Shown here: one piece after another, positions 45,703-53,238 of the stretch
Layout of the letters: every line of letters begins with the position of its first letter
How positions within the stretch are numbered: the first letter of the stretch is position 1
Source: Knoellia remsis
GTDB lineage: Bacteria; Actinomycetota; Actinomycetes; Actinomycetales; Dermatophilaceae
Reading direction: 5' to 3'
Length of the DNA stretch: 64,000 bases
Assembly (NCBI RefSeq): GCF_003002895.1
Contig: NZ_PVTI01000021.1
Location: 1-64,000 of the forward strand
Notes under the pieces: generated by a model
The model's input: only the letters and a program-made list of their open reading frames with translations
Databases searched by the model: none
What the model was told of the DNA's origin: nothing
Made by a program: the position numbers and the translations under genes

Positions 45703-46770
45703 GTGAAGGTACTCAGCATCGTCGGCGCCCGCCCCCAGTTCGTGAAGCTCGCACCCATCGCGCACGCTCTCGACGCCGCAGGCCACGAGCACGTCATCGT
45801 GCACACCGGCCAGCACTACGACGAGAAGATGTCCGACGTCTTCTTCGCCGACCTCGGCATCCCCGCGCCCGACGTGCACCTCGGTGTCGGCTCGGGGTCC
45901 CACGGCGTGCAGACCGGCTCGATGCTCACCCAGCTCGACGCCGTCCTCGAGGAGCACGACCCCGACTGGGTCCTCGTCTACGGCGACACGAACAGCACGA
46001 TCGCCGGTGCGCTCTCCGCCGTGAAGCTGCACTACCCGCTCGCCCACCTCGAGGCCGGGCTGCGGTCGTTCAACCGCCGCATGCCCGAGGAGCACAACCG
46101 CGTCCTCACCGACCACGCGGCCGACCTCTGCCTCGCCCCGACGGAGGTCGCGCTCGCCCACCTCACCGACGAGGGGCTGGGCGAGCGAGCCGTCGTCACG
46201 GGTGACGTCATGACCGACGTCTGCCTCGCGACGGCCGAGCGGGTCCGGGACCGCCAGCCCGACCTGCCCGAGGGCGTCGTCGCCGGCGAGTACGTCCTGT
46301 CGACCATCCACCGGGCCGAGAACACCGACGACCCGGACCGACTGTCCGCGATCATCACGGGACTCGCGGCGCTCCCCTACCCCGTCGTCCTCACGGCCCA
46401 CCCGCGCCTCGTCGCCAAGGCCAAGGACCAGGGCCTCGACCTGACCCAGGGGTCGCTGCACACCATCGAGCCGCTCGACTACCCGGCCATGGTGGGCGCC
46501 GTGCAGCACGCCCGCGCGGTCGTCACCGACTCCGGCGGGCTCCAGAAGGAGGCCTTCCTCCTGCGCACTCCCGCGACGACGGTGCGGACGGAGACGGAGT
46601 GGACCGAGACGGTCGACCTGGGCTGGAACGTGCTCGCCCTCGACCTCGACCGTCTCACCGAGCTCGTCGACCGCCCGGCCCCGGAGCCGACGGACGCGAC
46701 CCCCTACGGCGACGGCAATGCCGCAGCAGCGACGGTGACCGCGCTCGAAGAGCACCTCCCGCGACGCTGA
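45703..46770 (+). CDS. wecB: Non-hydrolysing UDP-N-acetylglucosamine 2-epimerase (WecB/WbpI type)
   Basis: 355 residues. It inverts C2 of UDP-GlcNAc or a derivative such as UDP-GlcNAc3NAcA. Family motifs: VGARPQFVKLAPIAHAL, HTGQHYDEKMSDVFF, VYGDTNSTIAGALSA, HLEAGLRSFNRRMPEEHNR, LSTIHRAENTDDPDRL, and VTDSGGLQKEAFLL. It may be the WbpI-type enzyme acting last in ManNAc3NAcA synthesis, given the wbpB/E/D-like operon nearby; a plain WecB role is the alternative. GTG 45703 follows TACATT by seven nt. A GT gene starts eight nt downstream. Confidence 0.92.
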   Translation: MKVLSIVGARPQFVKLAPIAHALDAAGHEHVIVHTGQHYDEKMSDVFFADLGIPAPDVHLGVGSGSHGVQTGSMLTQLDAVLEEHDPDWVLVYGDTNSTIAGALSAVKLHYPLAHLEAGLRSFNRRMPEEHNRVLTDHAADLCLAPTEVALAHLTDEGLGERAVVTGDVMTDVCLATAERVRDRQPDLPEGVVAGEYVLSTIHRAENTDDPDRLSAIITGLAALPYPVVLTAHPRLVAKAKDQGLDLTQGSLHTIEPLDYPAMVGAVQHARAVVTDSGGLQKEAFLLRTPATTVRTETEWTETVDLGWNVLALDLDRLTELVDRPAPEPTDATPYGDGNAAAATVTALEEHLPRR

Positions 46771-46778
46771 CCCCGCCG

Positions 46779-48104
46779 ATGAGCGCGCCGCACCTGCTCT
46801 ACCTCGCCTGGGGCTTCCCGCCCGCGGCCAAGTCCTGCACGTATCGCCTCCTCGCCACCGCGAACCTCTTCCGTCGGCAGGGGTGGGACGTCACGGTCGT
46901 GACCCTGACCGAGGAGGCCTGGCGACGCGAGCACGGGCTCGACCTCTCCCTGAGTGCCCTGGTCGACCCCGAGATCGAGGTCGTCCGGCTCCCCCTCCTG
47001 CGCGAGGACCTCGAGACCGACATCCGCACTTATCCCAAGGAGCGCGCGCAGCACCCACTGTCCTGGCTGCGACGCCACCGCAAGGAGGACGAGGAGTCCT
47101 TCCCCGAGCCGGTGTTCGGCCGCTGGCACGACGAGCTCGTCGCCCGCGTCCGCGAGCTCCACGAGGCCCGGCCCGCCGACCTCGTCCTGGCCACGGCCGC
47201 GCCCTACACCTTCTTCGCGCCGGCGCTCGACCTGCACCGCCGCACGGGTGTGCCGTTCGTCCTCGACTACCGCGACGCCTGGGCGATCGACATCCTGCGT
47301 GACGTCCCGGCGTTCACCCCCGACAGCCGGCGCGGCCGGATCGAGGCCGAGCTCATGGACTCCATGCACGAGGCCTGGTTCGTCAACACGCCCATCCGCG
47401 ACGCCTACGCCGAGCTCTACCCGGCACGCGCCGACGACCTCCACGTCGTCCGCAACGGCAGCGACCTCGACGGCTTCAGCCGCCCCGAGCCGCGCACGCC
47501 GGACCCCGACGCCGGTCTCACCTTCGGCTACCTCGGCACCATCACCTTCGGTGCCGACCTGACCCGGGCGGTGTGCGAGGGCTGGCGCCTGGCCCGCCGT
47601 CACGACCCCGTCCTGGCTCGCTCTCGGCTCGAGTTCCGGGGGCACGTCGGCGCCGGTGCGGCGCGCGGGAGCAACGCCCACGCCCGCATCATCGACGAGT
47701 TCGAGGAGGACGGCGTGAGCCTCAGCGGCCCGGTCCCCAAGGCACGGACACCCGAGGTGTATGCCGCGTGGGACGCCCTCGTGCTCTGCCTCGTCGGCGG
47801 CAAGTACGTCACCTCCGGCAAGGTCTACGACTACGTCGCGACCGGCCTGCCGGTCGTCTCCGCGCACGCGCCCGACCACGCCGCGGTCGAGATCCTGCGT
47901 GACTACCCGCTGTGGGTCCCGAACGCCGACCTCACCCCGGAAGCCCTCGCCGAGGCATTCCGCGCCGGCGCCGCCCGCGTTCTCGAGGCGACGCCGGACG
48001 AGCGCGCCGACGCCGCGGCCTACGCGCGCCGCTTCGAGCGCACCGCGCAGATCGAGCCGGCCGTCTCGCGGCTCACGGCCGAGTTCACCGGAGCCTCGGC
48101 ATGA
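46779..48104 (+). CDS. Glycosyltransferase (GT-B, family 4-like), paralogue of 53235-55145
   Basis: 441 residues. It opens LLYLAWGFPPAAKSCTYRLL, with DYRDAWAIDILRD in the acceptor domain, LTFGYLGTITFGADL at the linker and VLCLVGGKYVTSGKVYDYVA near the donor site. It is very similar over its full length to the first 440 residues of the protein at 53235-55145. The ATG at 46779 gives the shared N-terminus. It is translated right after wecB and overlaps the 159-residue gene by four nt. Predicted cytoplasmic, acting on a lipid-linked precursor; donor unknown. Confidence 0.88.
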   Translation: MSAPHLLYLAWGFPPAAKSCTYRLLATANLFRRQGWDVTVVTLTEEAWRREHGLDLSLSALVDPEIEVVRLPLLREDLETDIRTYPKERAQHPLSWLRRHRKEDEESFPEPVFGRWHDELVARVRELHEARPADLVLATAAPYTFFAPALDLHRRTGVPFVLDYRDAWAIDILRDVPAFTPDSRRGRIEAELMDSMHEAWFVNTPIRDAYAELYPARADDLHVVRNGSDLDGFSRPEPRTPDPDAGLTFGYLGTITFGADLTRAVCEGWRLARRHDPVLARSRLEFRGHVGAGAARGSNAHARIIDEFEEDGVSLSGPVPKARTPEVYAAWDALVLCLVGGKYVTSGKVYDYVATGLPVVSAHAPDHAAVEILRDYPLWVPNADLTPEALAEAFRAGAARVLEATPDERADAAAYARRFERTAQIEPAVSRLTAEFTGASA

Positions 48105-48580
48105 GCCACGTCGTCATCGTCGTCACCCGTCCGGCCGCGGCCCTCGTCGCGCACTCGATCACCCGGCTGCGAGACCACGGTCACGAGGTGACTCTCGTCG
48201 CGCCGCGGGTCGTCGGCGCCGAGGTCATCCAGGCCGCGGACCGGCACATCGAGGTGAGCCGACCGTTCGGCCGGGGACCCGCGCCGGCCGGCCTCGTCAA
48301 GGGGCGGCCCCGCTGGGTCGTCCACGTCGCCAAGGGCGTCGTGGACAAGGGCACCTCCGCGATCGGCAACCGCACGGTGGGCCCGGGCACCCTCTGGTGG
48401 CACGGCATACGGCGCTCGAACGCGGCACGCGAGGCGCTCGGATCGGCGGACGTCATGACGGCGGCCGACGCCAACGCCGTCTACACCGTGTGGCGGGCGG
48501 CCCGGGACAACGTGGGGGCCGACGCCGTCAACGGCATCGGCCCCACGATGGATCTCGTCGTCGACGACGTCAGAGCGTGA
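48101..48580 (+). CDS. Stand-alone NGIGPT-domain protein, GT partner of unknown function
   Basis: 159 residues with no family I recognise. It is clearly homologous to the C-terminal 170 residues of the GT at 53235-55145. Shared features are an N-terminal Rossmann-like start (VVIVVTRPAAALVAHSI), KGRPRW, the block WW/WH..RRS, then TAADANAVYTVWRAAR and a nearly invariant NGIGPTMD at the end. The gene overlaps its GT neighbour by four nt (ATGA), so gene pair and gene fusion describe the same partnership. It may be a second half-domain of a GT-B transferase or an acceptor-binding subunit (inference). Its 3' end overlaps the convergent oxidoreductase gene by 11 nt. Confidence 0.75.
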   Translation: MSHVVIVVTRPAAALVAHSITRLRDHGHEVTLVAPRVVGAEVIQAADRHIEVSRPFGRGPAPAGLVKGRPRWVVHVAKGVVDKGTSAIGNRTVGPGTLWWHGIRRSNAAREALGSADVMTAADANAVYTVWRAARDNVGADAVNGIGPTMDLVVDDVRA

Positions 48581-49556
48581 CGGTCTGACCCGTCTTCGCG
48601 GACTCGATGCAGGCCTCCGCGACGCGCACCGTCTCGAGACCCTGCTTCATCGTGACGATGTCGGTGTCCTTGCCGAGGACGGCGTCGCGGAACTGCTCGT
48701 GCTCGACACGCAGCGGCTCCGGCTTGCTGATCGCGTAGCGCACGACATCACCCTCGGAGACGCCGCGGAAGTTCGCGATGTCGTCCCACGTCGTCTGCAC
48801 CTCGCCGTTGGCGTAGAAGGTGAGGTCCGCCGTGAGGGTGTCCGCGACGAACGCACCCTTTTCGCCGGTGATGATCGTGACCCGCTCCTTGAGCGGCGAC
48901 AACCAGTTGACGAGGTGGTTCGTCACGACGCCGTTGGACAGCTGGCCGGTCACGGCGACGAGGTCCTCGTGCTCGCGGCCGCTCTTGTATGCCGTCCGCG
49001 CGGCAACCGCGGTGAACGTCTGCTGCGTCACCCAGGCCGTGAGGTCGATGTCGTGGGTGCCGAGGTCCTTGACGACACCCACGTCGGCGATGCGCGCGGG
49101 GAACGGGCCCTGTCGGCGAGTGGTCACCTGGTAGACGTCACCGAGGTCGCCGGCCTCGAGGCGACGGCGCGCCTCCTGCAGCGACGGGTTGTAGCGCTCG
49201 ATGTGCCCGACGGCTCCGACGAGGCCCTTGGCCTCGAACGCCTCGGCGACCTTCGTCGCGGCGGGCGTGTCCTGGGCGAGCGGCTTCTCGATGATGGCGT
49301 GGACGCCGGCCTCGGCAAGGGCCAGGCCGACCTCCTCGTGGTAGATCGTCGGCACGGCGACCATGCAGTAGTCCAGCCCCTGCTCGATGAGCTGCTCGAT
49401 GTTCTCGAGGACGGGGCGGCCACCGGCGACGCCGTGGACGTCACCGCCGGGGTCGGCGACGGCGACGAGGTCGACACCCGGCAGCGAGCCGAGCACCCTG
49501 CCGTGGTGGCGGCCCATCATGCCGAGCCCGATGAGTCCGGCGCGCAGGTTCGCCAT
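48570..49556 (-). CDS. Gfo/Idh/MocA-family sugar dehydrogenase (WbpB/WlbA-like)
   Basis: 328 residues. The NAD-binding motif GLIGLGMMGRHHGRVL is at 7-22, the EKP motif at 90-92 (IIEKPLAQDTP), GHIERYNPSLQE at 118-129 and the His of DLGTHDIDL at 168. The GHxERxNP and DxGxHDxDL blocks are those of WlbA/WbpB, which oxidises C3 of UDP-GlcNAcA with cofactor recycling by 2-oxoglutarate. The ATG at 49556 overlaps the aminotransferase stop by one nt. It is last gene of a three-gene operon. Specificity is inferred from the operon rather than demonstrated. Confidence 0.88.
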   Translation of the reverse strand: MANLRAGLIGLGMMGRHHGRVLGSLPGVDLVAVADPGGDVHGVAGGRPVLENIEQLIEQGLDYCMVAVPTIYHEEVGLALAEAGVHAIIEKPLAQDTPAATKVAEAFEAKGLVGAVGHIERYNPSLQEARRRLEAGDLGDVYQVTTRRQGPFPARIADVGVVKDLGTHDIDLTAWVTQQTFTAVAARTAYKSGREHEDLVAVTGQLSNGVVTNHLVNWLSPLKERVTIITGEKGAFVADTLTADLTFYANGEVQTTWDDIANFRGVSEGDVVRYAISKPEPLRVEHEQFRDAVLGKDTDIVTMKQGLETVRVAEACIESAKTGQTVTL

Positions 49557-50653
49557 CAGGCACCTGCCTTGGCGAGCGTGTTGACGCCCTCGACGATGCG
49601 CTCGAGGTCGGCCTGGGTGAGGCTCGGGTGCACCGGGAGCGAGAGGCACTCGGCGGCGGCCTTCATCGTCTCGGGCAGGTCAGAGTCGGCCGTGGTGCCG
49701 GCGAACGGCTTCAGCTGGTGGTTCGGCACCGGGTAGAACATGCCCGACCCGACGTTGAACTGCTCCTTGAGTGCGGCGGCGAGGCCGTCGCGGTCCTCCG
49801 GGACCCGGATCGTGTACTGGTGGTAGACGTGCACGGCCCCGTCGGCGACCGGCGGCGTCGTGACCCCCTCGAGGTTCTCGCTGAGGAAGGCGGCGTTGTC
49901 CTGGCGGGCCGTGGTCCAGCCGTCGACCTTGGTCAGCTGCACGCGGCCGATGGCGGCGTGGATGTCGGTCATGCGGGTGTTGAAGCCCACGACCTCGTTG
50001 TGGTACTGCTTCTCCATTCCCTGGTTGCGGTAGAGCCGCATGAGGCGCTCGACCTCGGCGTCCTCGACCGAGACCATGCCGCCCTCACCGGACGTCATGT
50101 TCTTCGTGGGGTAGAGGGAGAACATCGCGAAGGTGCCGAACGCGCCGACGGGAGTGCCGTTCAGGGAGGCGCCGTGGGCCTGGGCGGCGTCCTCGTAGAC
50201 CTGCAGCCCGTTCTTCTGCGCGATGGCCATGATCTGGTCCATCTTCGCGGGGTGGCCGTAGAGGTGGACCGGCATGATGCCCTTGGTCTTCTCGGTGATC
50301 CGCGACTCGATCGAGGCCGGGCTGATGCAGAAGTCGTCGGCGTCGATGTCGGCGAAGACCGGCGTGGCGCCGGTGAGCGCGACCGAGTTGCACGTCGCCG
50401 CGAACGTGAACGACGGGACGATGACCTCGTCTCCCGCCGTGACCCCACTCGAGAGCAGCCCGAGGTGCTGGCCGCTCGTGCCGGAGTTCACGGCGACGCA
50501 GGCACGTCCGAGGCCGAAGTGCTCGGCGAACTCCTCCTCGAACGCCTTGACCTCCGGGCCCTGGGCGAGCATGCCGCTGCGGAGGACGCGGTCGACGGCC
50601 GCGCGCTCCTCGTCGCCGATGAGCGGCTTCGCCGGGGGGATGAACTCGTTCAC
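49556..50653 (-). CDS. DegT/DnrJ/EryC1/StrS aminotransferase (WbpE-like)
   Basis: 365-residue PLP-dependent sugar aminotransferase. PLP contacts: NSGTSGQHLGLLSSG, VYEDAAQAHGA with Asp155, and the Schiff-base Lys184 in YPTKNMTSGEGGM. Also VPSFTFAATCNSVALTGATP and YRNQGMEKQYHNEVVGFNTRM. In the Wbp pathway the enzyme aminates the 3-keto sugar from WbpB using glutamate. Start is GTG 50653, overlapping the acyltransferase stop by four nt. Other StrS-family roles are possible, but the flanking dehydrogenase and acyltransferase support WbpE. Confidence 0.92.
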   Translation of the reverse strand: MNEFIPPAKPLIGDEERAAVDRVLRSGMLAQGPEVKAFEEEFAEHFGLGRACVAVNSGTSGQHLGLLSSGVTAGDEVIVPSFTFAATCNSVALTGATPVFADIDADDFCISPASIESRITEKTKGIMPVHLYGHPAKMDQIMAIAQKNGLQVYEDAAQAHGASLNGTPVGAFGTFAMFSLYPTKNMTSGEGGMVSVEDAEVERLMRLYRNQGMEKQYHNEVVGFNTRMTDIHAAIGRVQLTKVDGWTTARQDNAAFLSENLEGVTTPPVADGAVHVYHQYTIRVPEDRDGLAAALKEQFNVGSGMFYPVPNHQLKPFAGTTADSDLPETMKAAAECLSLPVHPSLTQADLERIVEGVNTLAKAGA

Positions 50654-51249
50654 TTCGCAGCCTCCGTCAGGCTCTCGTTGTCTTCGATGTAGGTCTCGCC
50701 GGTCTTGGGGCAGACCCAGGTGTTCGGGGCGTCACCGGGCTCGAGGGGGACGCCGGCGCGGCCGACCCACCTTATCCGCCGGGCGGGAACACCAGCGACG
50801 AGGGCGAAGTCGGGGACGTCCTTGGTGACGACGGAGCCGGCGGCGACGAGGGCCCACCGGCCGATCGTCACCGGCGCGACGCAGACGCTGCGCGCGCCGA
50901 TCGACGAGCCCTGCCGGCAGGTGACACCGACGGCCTCCCAGTCGTCGCCGCGCTTGAGCCGGCCGTCGGGGTCGATCGAGCGCGGGAAGTGGTCGTTGGT
51001 GAAGACGACCGCCGGTCCCACGAAGACGCCGTCCTCGAGGACGGCCGGCTCGTAGACGAGCGCGTAGTTCTGCAGCTTGCAGTTGTCCCCCATCGTCACG
51101 CCGGTGCCGACGTACGCGCCGCGCCCGACGATGCAGTTCTCCCCCAGGACGGCCTTCTCGCGGACCTGGGCGAGGTGCCAGACGCTCGACCCTTCTCCGA
51201 TCGTCGCCTCGTCGGACACGTCGGCGCTGGGCTGGATGGTGACTCCCAC
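50650..51249 (-). CDS. Left-handed beta-helix N-acyltransferase (WbpD-like)
   Basis: 199 residues of hexapeptide-repeat acetyltransferase: IGEGSSVWHLAQVREKAVLG, IVGRGAYVGTGVTMGDNCKLQ, VFVGPAVVFTNDHFPRSID, VAPVTIGRWALVAAGSVVTKD. The C-terminal extension WVCPKTGETYIED is the WbpD/WlbB-type tail. It would N-acetylate the 3-amino group made by the aminotransferase. The GTG at 51249 has GAGGAG eight nt upstream, making this the first gene of the operon acyltransferase - aminotransferase - dehydrogenase. Confidence 0.9.
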   Translation of the reverse strand: MGVTIQPSADVSDEATIGEGSSVWHLAQVREKAVLGENCIVGRGAYVGTGVTMGDNCKLQNYALVYEPAVLEDGVFVGPAVVFTNDHFPRSIDPDGRLKRGDDWEAVGVTCRQGSSIGARSVCVAPVTIGRWALVAAGSVVTKDVPDFALVAGVPARRIRWVGRAGVPLEPGDAPNTWVCPKTGETYIEDNESLTEAAK

Positions 51250-51387
51250 GAGTGGGCTCCTCGCTGGTCGAGCGGTCGGGTCGCGGTCCGGCAGCCACGC
51301 CTGACCGCGTCGTAGTCTGCCACCTCGGGGTCCCCGTCCCACGCGCCCACACCGCAGCACCGACGACCGGCGCGGGCGGCCACCGAG

Positions 51388-51393
51388 TATCGT
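51388..51393 (+). promoter_or_regulatory. Candidate -10 (TATCGT) of the GT pair at 51466
   Basis: TATCGT lies about 70 nt upstream of the GTG at 51466, which has its own AGGAG site, so this transcript would be leadered. Confidence 0.35.
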
Positions 51394-51465
51394 GATCGCC
51401 CGCGGGTGCGACCAGGGTCAGCCCCGACAACCGACCGCGATCCAGACCGGCCAGGAGCACACTGC

Positions 51466-53238
51466 GTGGACCAGCCCTCGACGCCCACTTCCCCGACAGC
51501 CTCGAGCGGAGACCTCCGGATCCCGCACCGCGACCCCGCCGCGGTCAAGCTCGCCACGTCGGTGAAGCGCCGGGTCACCTCGCTGCCCCGCTCCCCGGGG
51601 GAGGTGCGCGATCGCGCGGTCCGCGCCGTCGACAAGCGCATCCTCGACGTCCCGTCGCGCCGCGACGCCGTCATCTCCGGCACGGTGGCCCTGAGCCGTG
51701 TCCCGGGTGCCGGCGCCGTCGCCGCCGGCACCGCCGCCTGGATGGGTGACCGGCTCACGCGGCGCAAGGCGCCCACCGCGGCATACCGGCTGTATGCCGG
51801 TGTCGGACCTCGCGTGGCCGGCACCCCGGGCCTGCCCCTGCGGGTGCGCAAGGCGGTCGCGGACCTCAACGCGGGCGTGCGCCCCGACGACACCGACGAG
51901 CTCGTGCGCCTCAGTGTCGAGGCCGCCGACAGGGCCTACGAGGCGCGCCGCCACGACGCGGCGGCAGCCCACCTCCAGGCCGCGTTCGACCTCCTCTTCC
52001 ACCGGTACTTCCACTTCGAAGGACTCGCGTCCCCGTATGCGAAGGACCCGGTCGGCTACCTCGCGCCGCTGCGCGAGTCGAGCGCCTTCCGAGCCCTGAC
52101 GACCCCGTCGGACCGCGTCCGCACCCCGGCTGCGCCCGACCCGTCGCGGCCGCACCGGCTGCTCGTGACGACCGTGAGCAACTTCAACTTCGCGAAGGGC
52201 ATCATCGACGAGTGGTCGCAACGCGACGACGTCGAGGTGCGCACGCTCGACCTGCGCACGGTCCCCAAGGGGCCCTGGGAGGCGACCCCGGAGCGACTCG
52301 TCGCCAACCGCCTCCGGCAGGCGGACGGCATACCGTTCGAGGTGCCCGCGGAGGTGCGCGAGGACTTCGACTGGGCGGACACGGTCTTCACCGAGTGGGG
52401 CCACCGCGCCATGGTGTGGACGTCGATGCTGCCGGACCTGCAGGCACGCACGGTGAGCCGGATCCACAGTTATGAGGCGTTCACGCAGTTCCCGCACATG
52501 ACCGACTGGAGCGGCATCGACGACCTCGTGTTCGTCGCCGAGCACATCCGCAACCTCACCCAGGTCGGTGTGCCCGCGGTGGACCGCGGTCCGCGGCTGC
52601 ACGTCGTCCCGAACCGCAATGTCCTCGACGACTACACCCGGCCCAAGCGCGGCTCCTGGGAGCGAACGATGGCGCTCGTCGGGTGGGCCCAGATGGTCAA
52701 GGACCCGCTGTGGGCGCTCGACGTCCTCGACATCCTGCGCCGACACGACGACCGGTGGGAGCTTCGGCTGTTCGGCGCCGAGTTCGCGCCCGACGAGCAG
52801 CTCACGACGGTCGCCCGCGACTACCGCGACCGGGTCACGGCCCGCATCGCCGAGCTCGGCCCGGCCGTCCGGAAGATGGGCTACAGCAAGGACGTCGGCC
52901 ACGCGCTGCGCCGGGTGGGGGTCATTCTCTCCTCGAGCGTGCGCGAAGGTACCCACGAGGCCGTCATCCAGGGCGCTGCCAGCGGCGCGCTGCCCGTCGT
53001 GCGCAACTGGCCGTTCGTCGCCGCCTACGGGGGGCCGCGCACGATGTTCCCCGACATCTGGGTCGTCGAGACGCCGCAGCAGGCGGCCGACCGGATCATC
53101 GCCCACACCGACGACGTCAGCCTCGCCGACTCCGCTCGCGAGAGTGCGGCGTGGACCCGTGAGCACTACGACTGGCCCGTCATCGAGCCCCGGCTCGAAC
53201 AGCTCCTCCTCCGTCCGGAAGGCACCCCCACCGCATGA
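51466..53238 (+). CDS. Glycosyltransferase (GT-B) with long N-terminal extension
   Basis: 590 residues. About 220 N-terminal residues (VKLATSVKRRVTSLPRSPGE..., helical, Ala/Arg-rich) precede a GT-B fold: LLVTTVSNFNFAKGIIDEWS, FDWADTVFTEWGHRAMVW, FVAEHIRNLTQVG, ALVGWAQMVKDPLWALDVL and, at the donor site, ILSSSVREGTHEAVIQGAASG. Short hydrophobic stretches in the N-terminal part may touch the membrane. The GTG at 51466 has AGGAG eight nt upstream. An inverted pair of the GTATGCCG motif lies inside the coding region at 51779-51799. The stop overlaps the next GT gene by four nt. Confidence 0.85.
   Translation: MDQPSTPTSPTASSGDLRIPHRDPAAVKLATSVKRRVTSLPRSPGEVRDRAVRAVDKRILDVPSRRDAVISGTVALSRVPGAGAVAAGTAAWMGDRLTRRKAPTAAYRLYAGVGPRVAGTPGLPLRVRKAVADLNAGVRPDDTDELVRLSVEAADRAYEARRHDAAAAHLQAAFDLLFHRYFHFEGLASPYAKDPVGYLAPLRESSAFRALTTPSDRVRTPAAPDPSRPHRLLVTTVSNFNFAKGIIDEWSQRDDVEVRTLDLRTVPKGPWEATPERLVANRLRQADGIPFEVPAEVREDFDWADTVFTEWGHRAMVWTSMLPDLQARTVSRIHSYEAFTQFPHMTDWSGIDDLVFVAEHIRNLTQVGVPAVDRGPRLHVVPNRNVLDDYTRPKRGSWERTMALVGWAQMVKDPLWALDVLDILRRHDDRWELRLFGAEFAPDEQLTTVARDYRDRVTARIAELGPAVRKMGYSKDVGHALRRVGVILSSSVREGTHEAVIQGAASGALPVVRNWPFVAAYGGPRTMFPDIWVVETPQQAADRIIAHTDDVSLADSARESAAWTREHYDWPVIEPRLEQLLLRPEGTPTA
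51779..51799. repeat. Inverted CGGCATAC/GTATGCCG pair within a coding sequence
   Basis: CGGCATAC at 51779-51786 and GTATGCCG at 51792-51799 form an 8-bp stem with a 5-nt loop inside the GT gene, encoding AYRLYAG. Confidence 0.85.
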
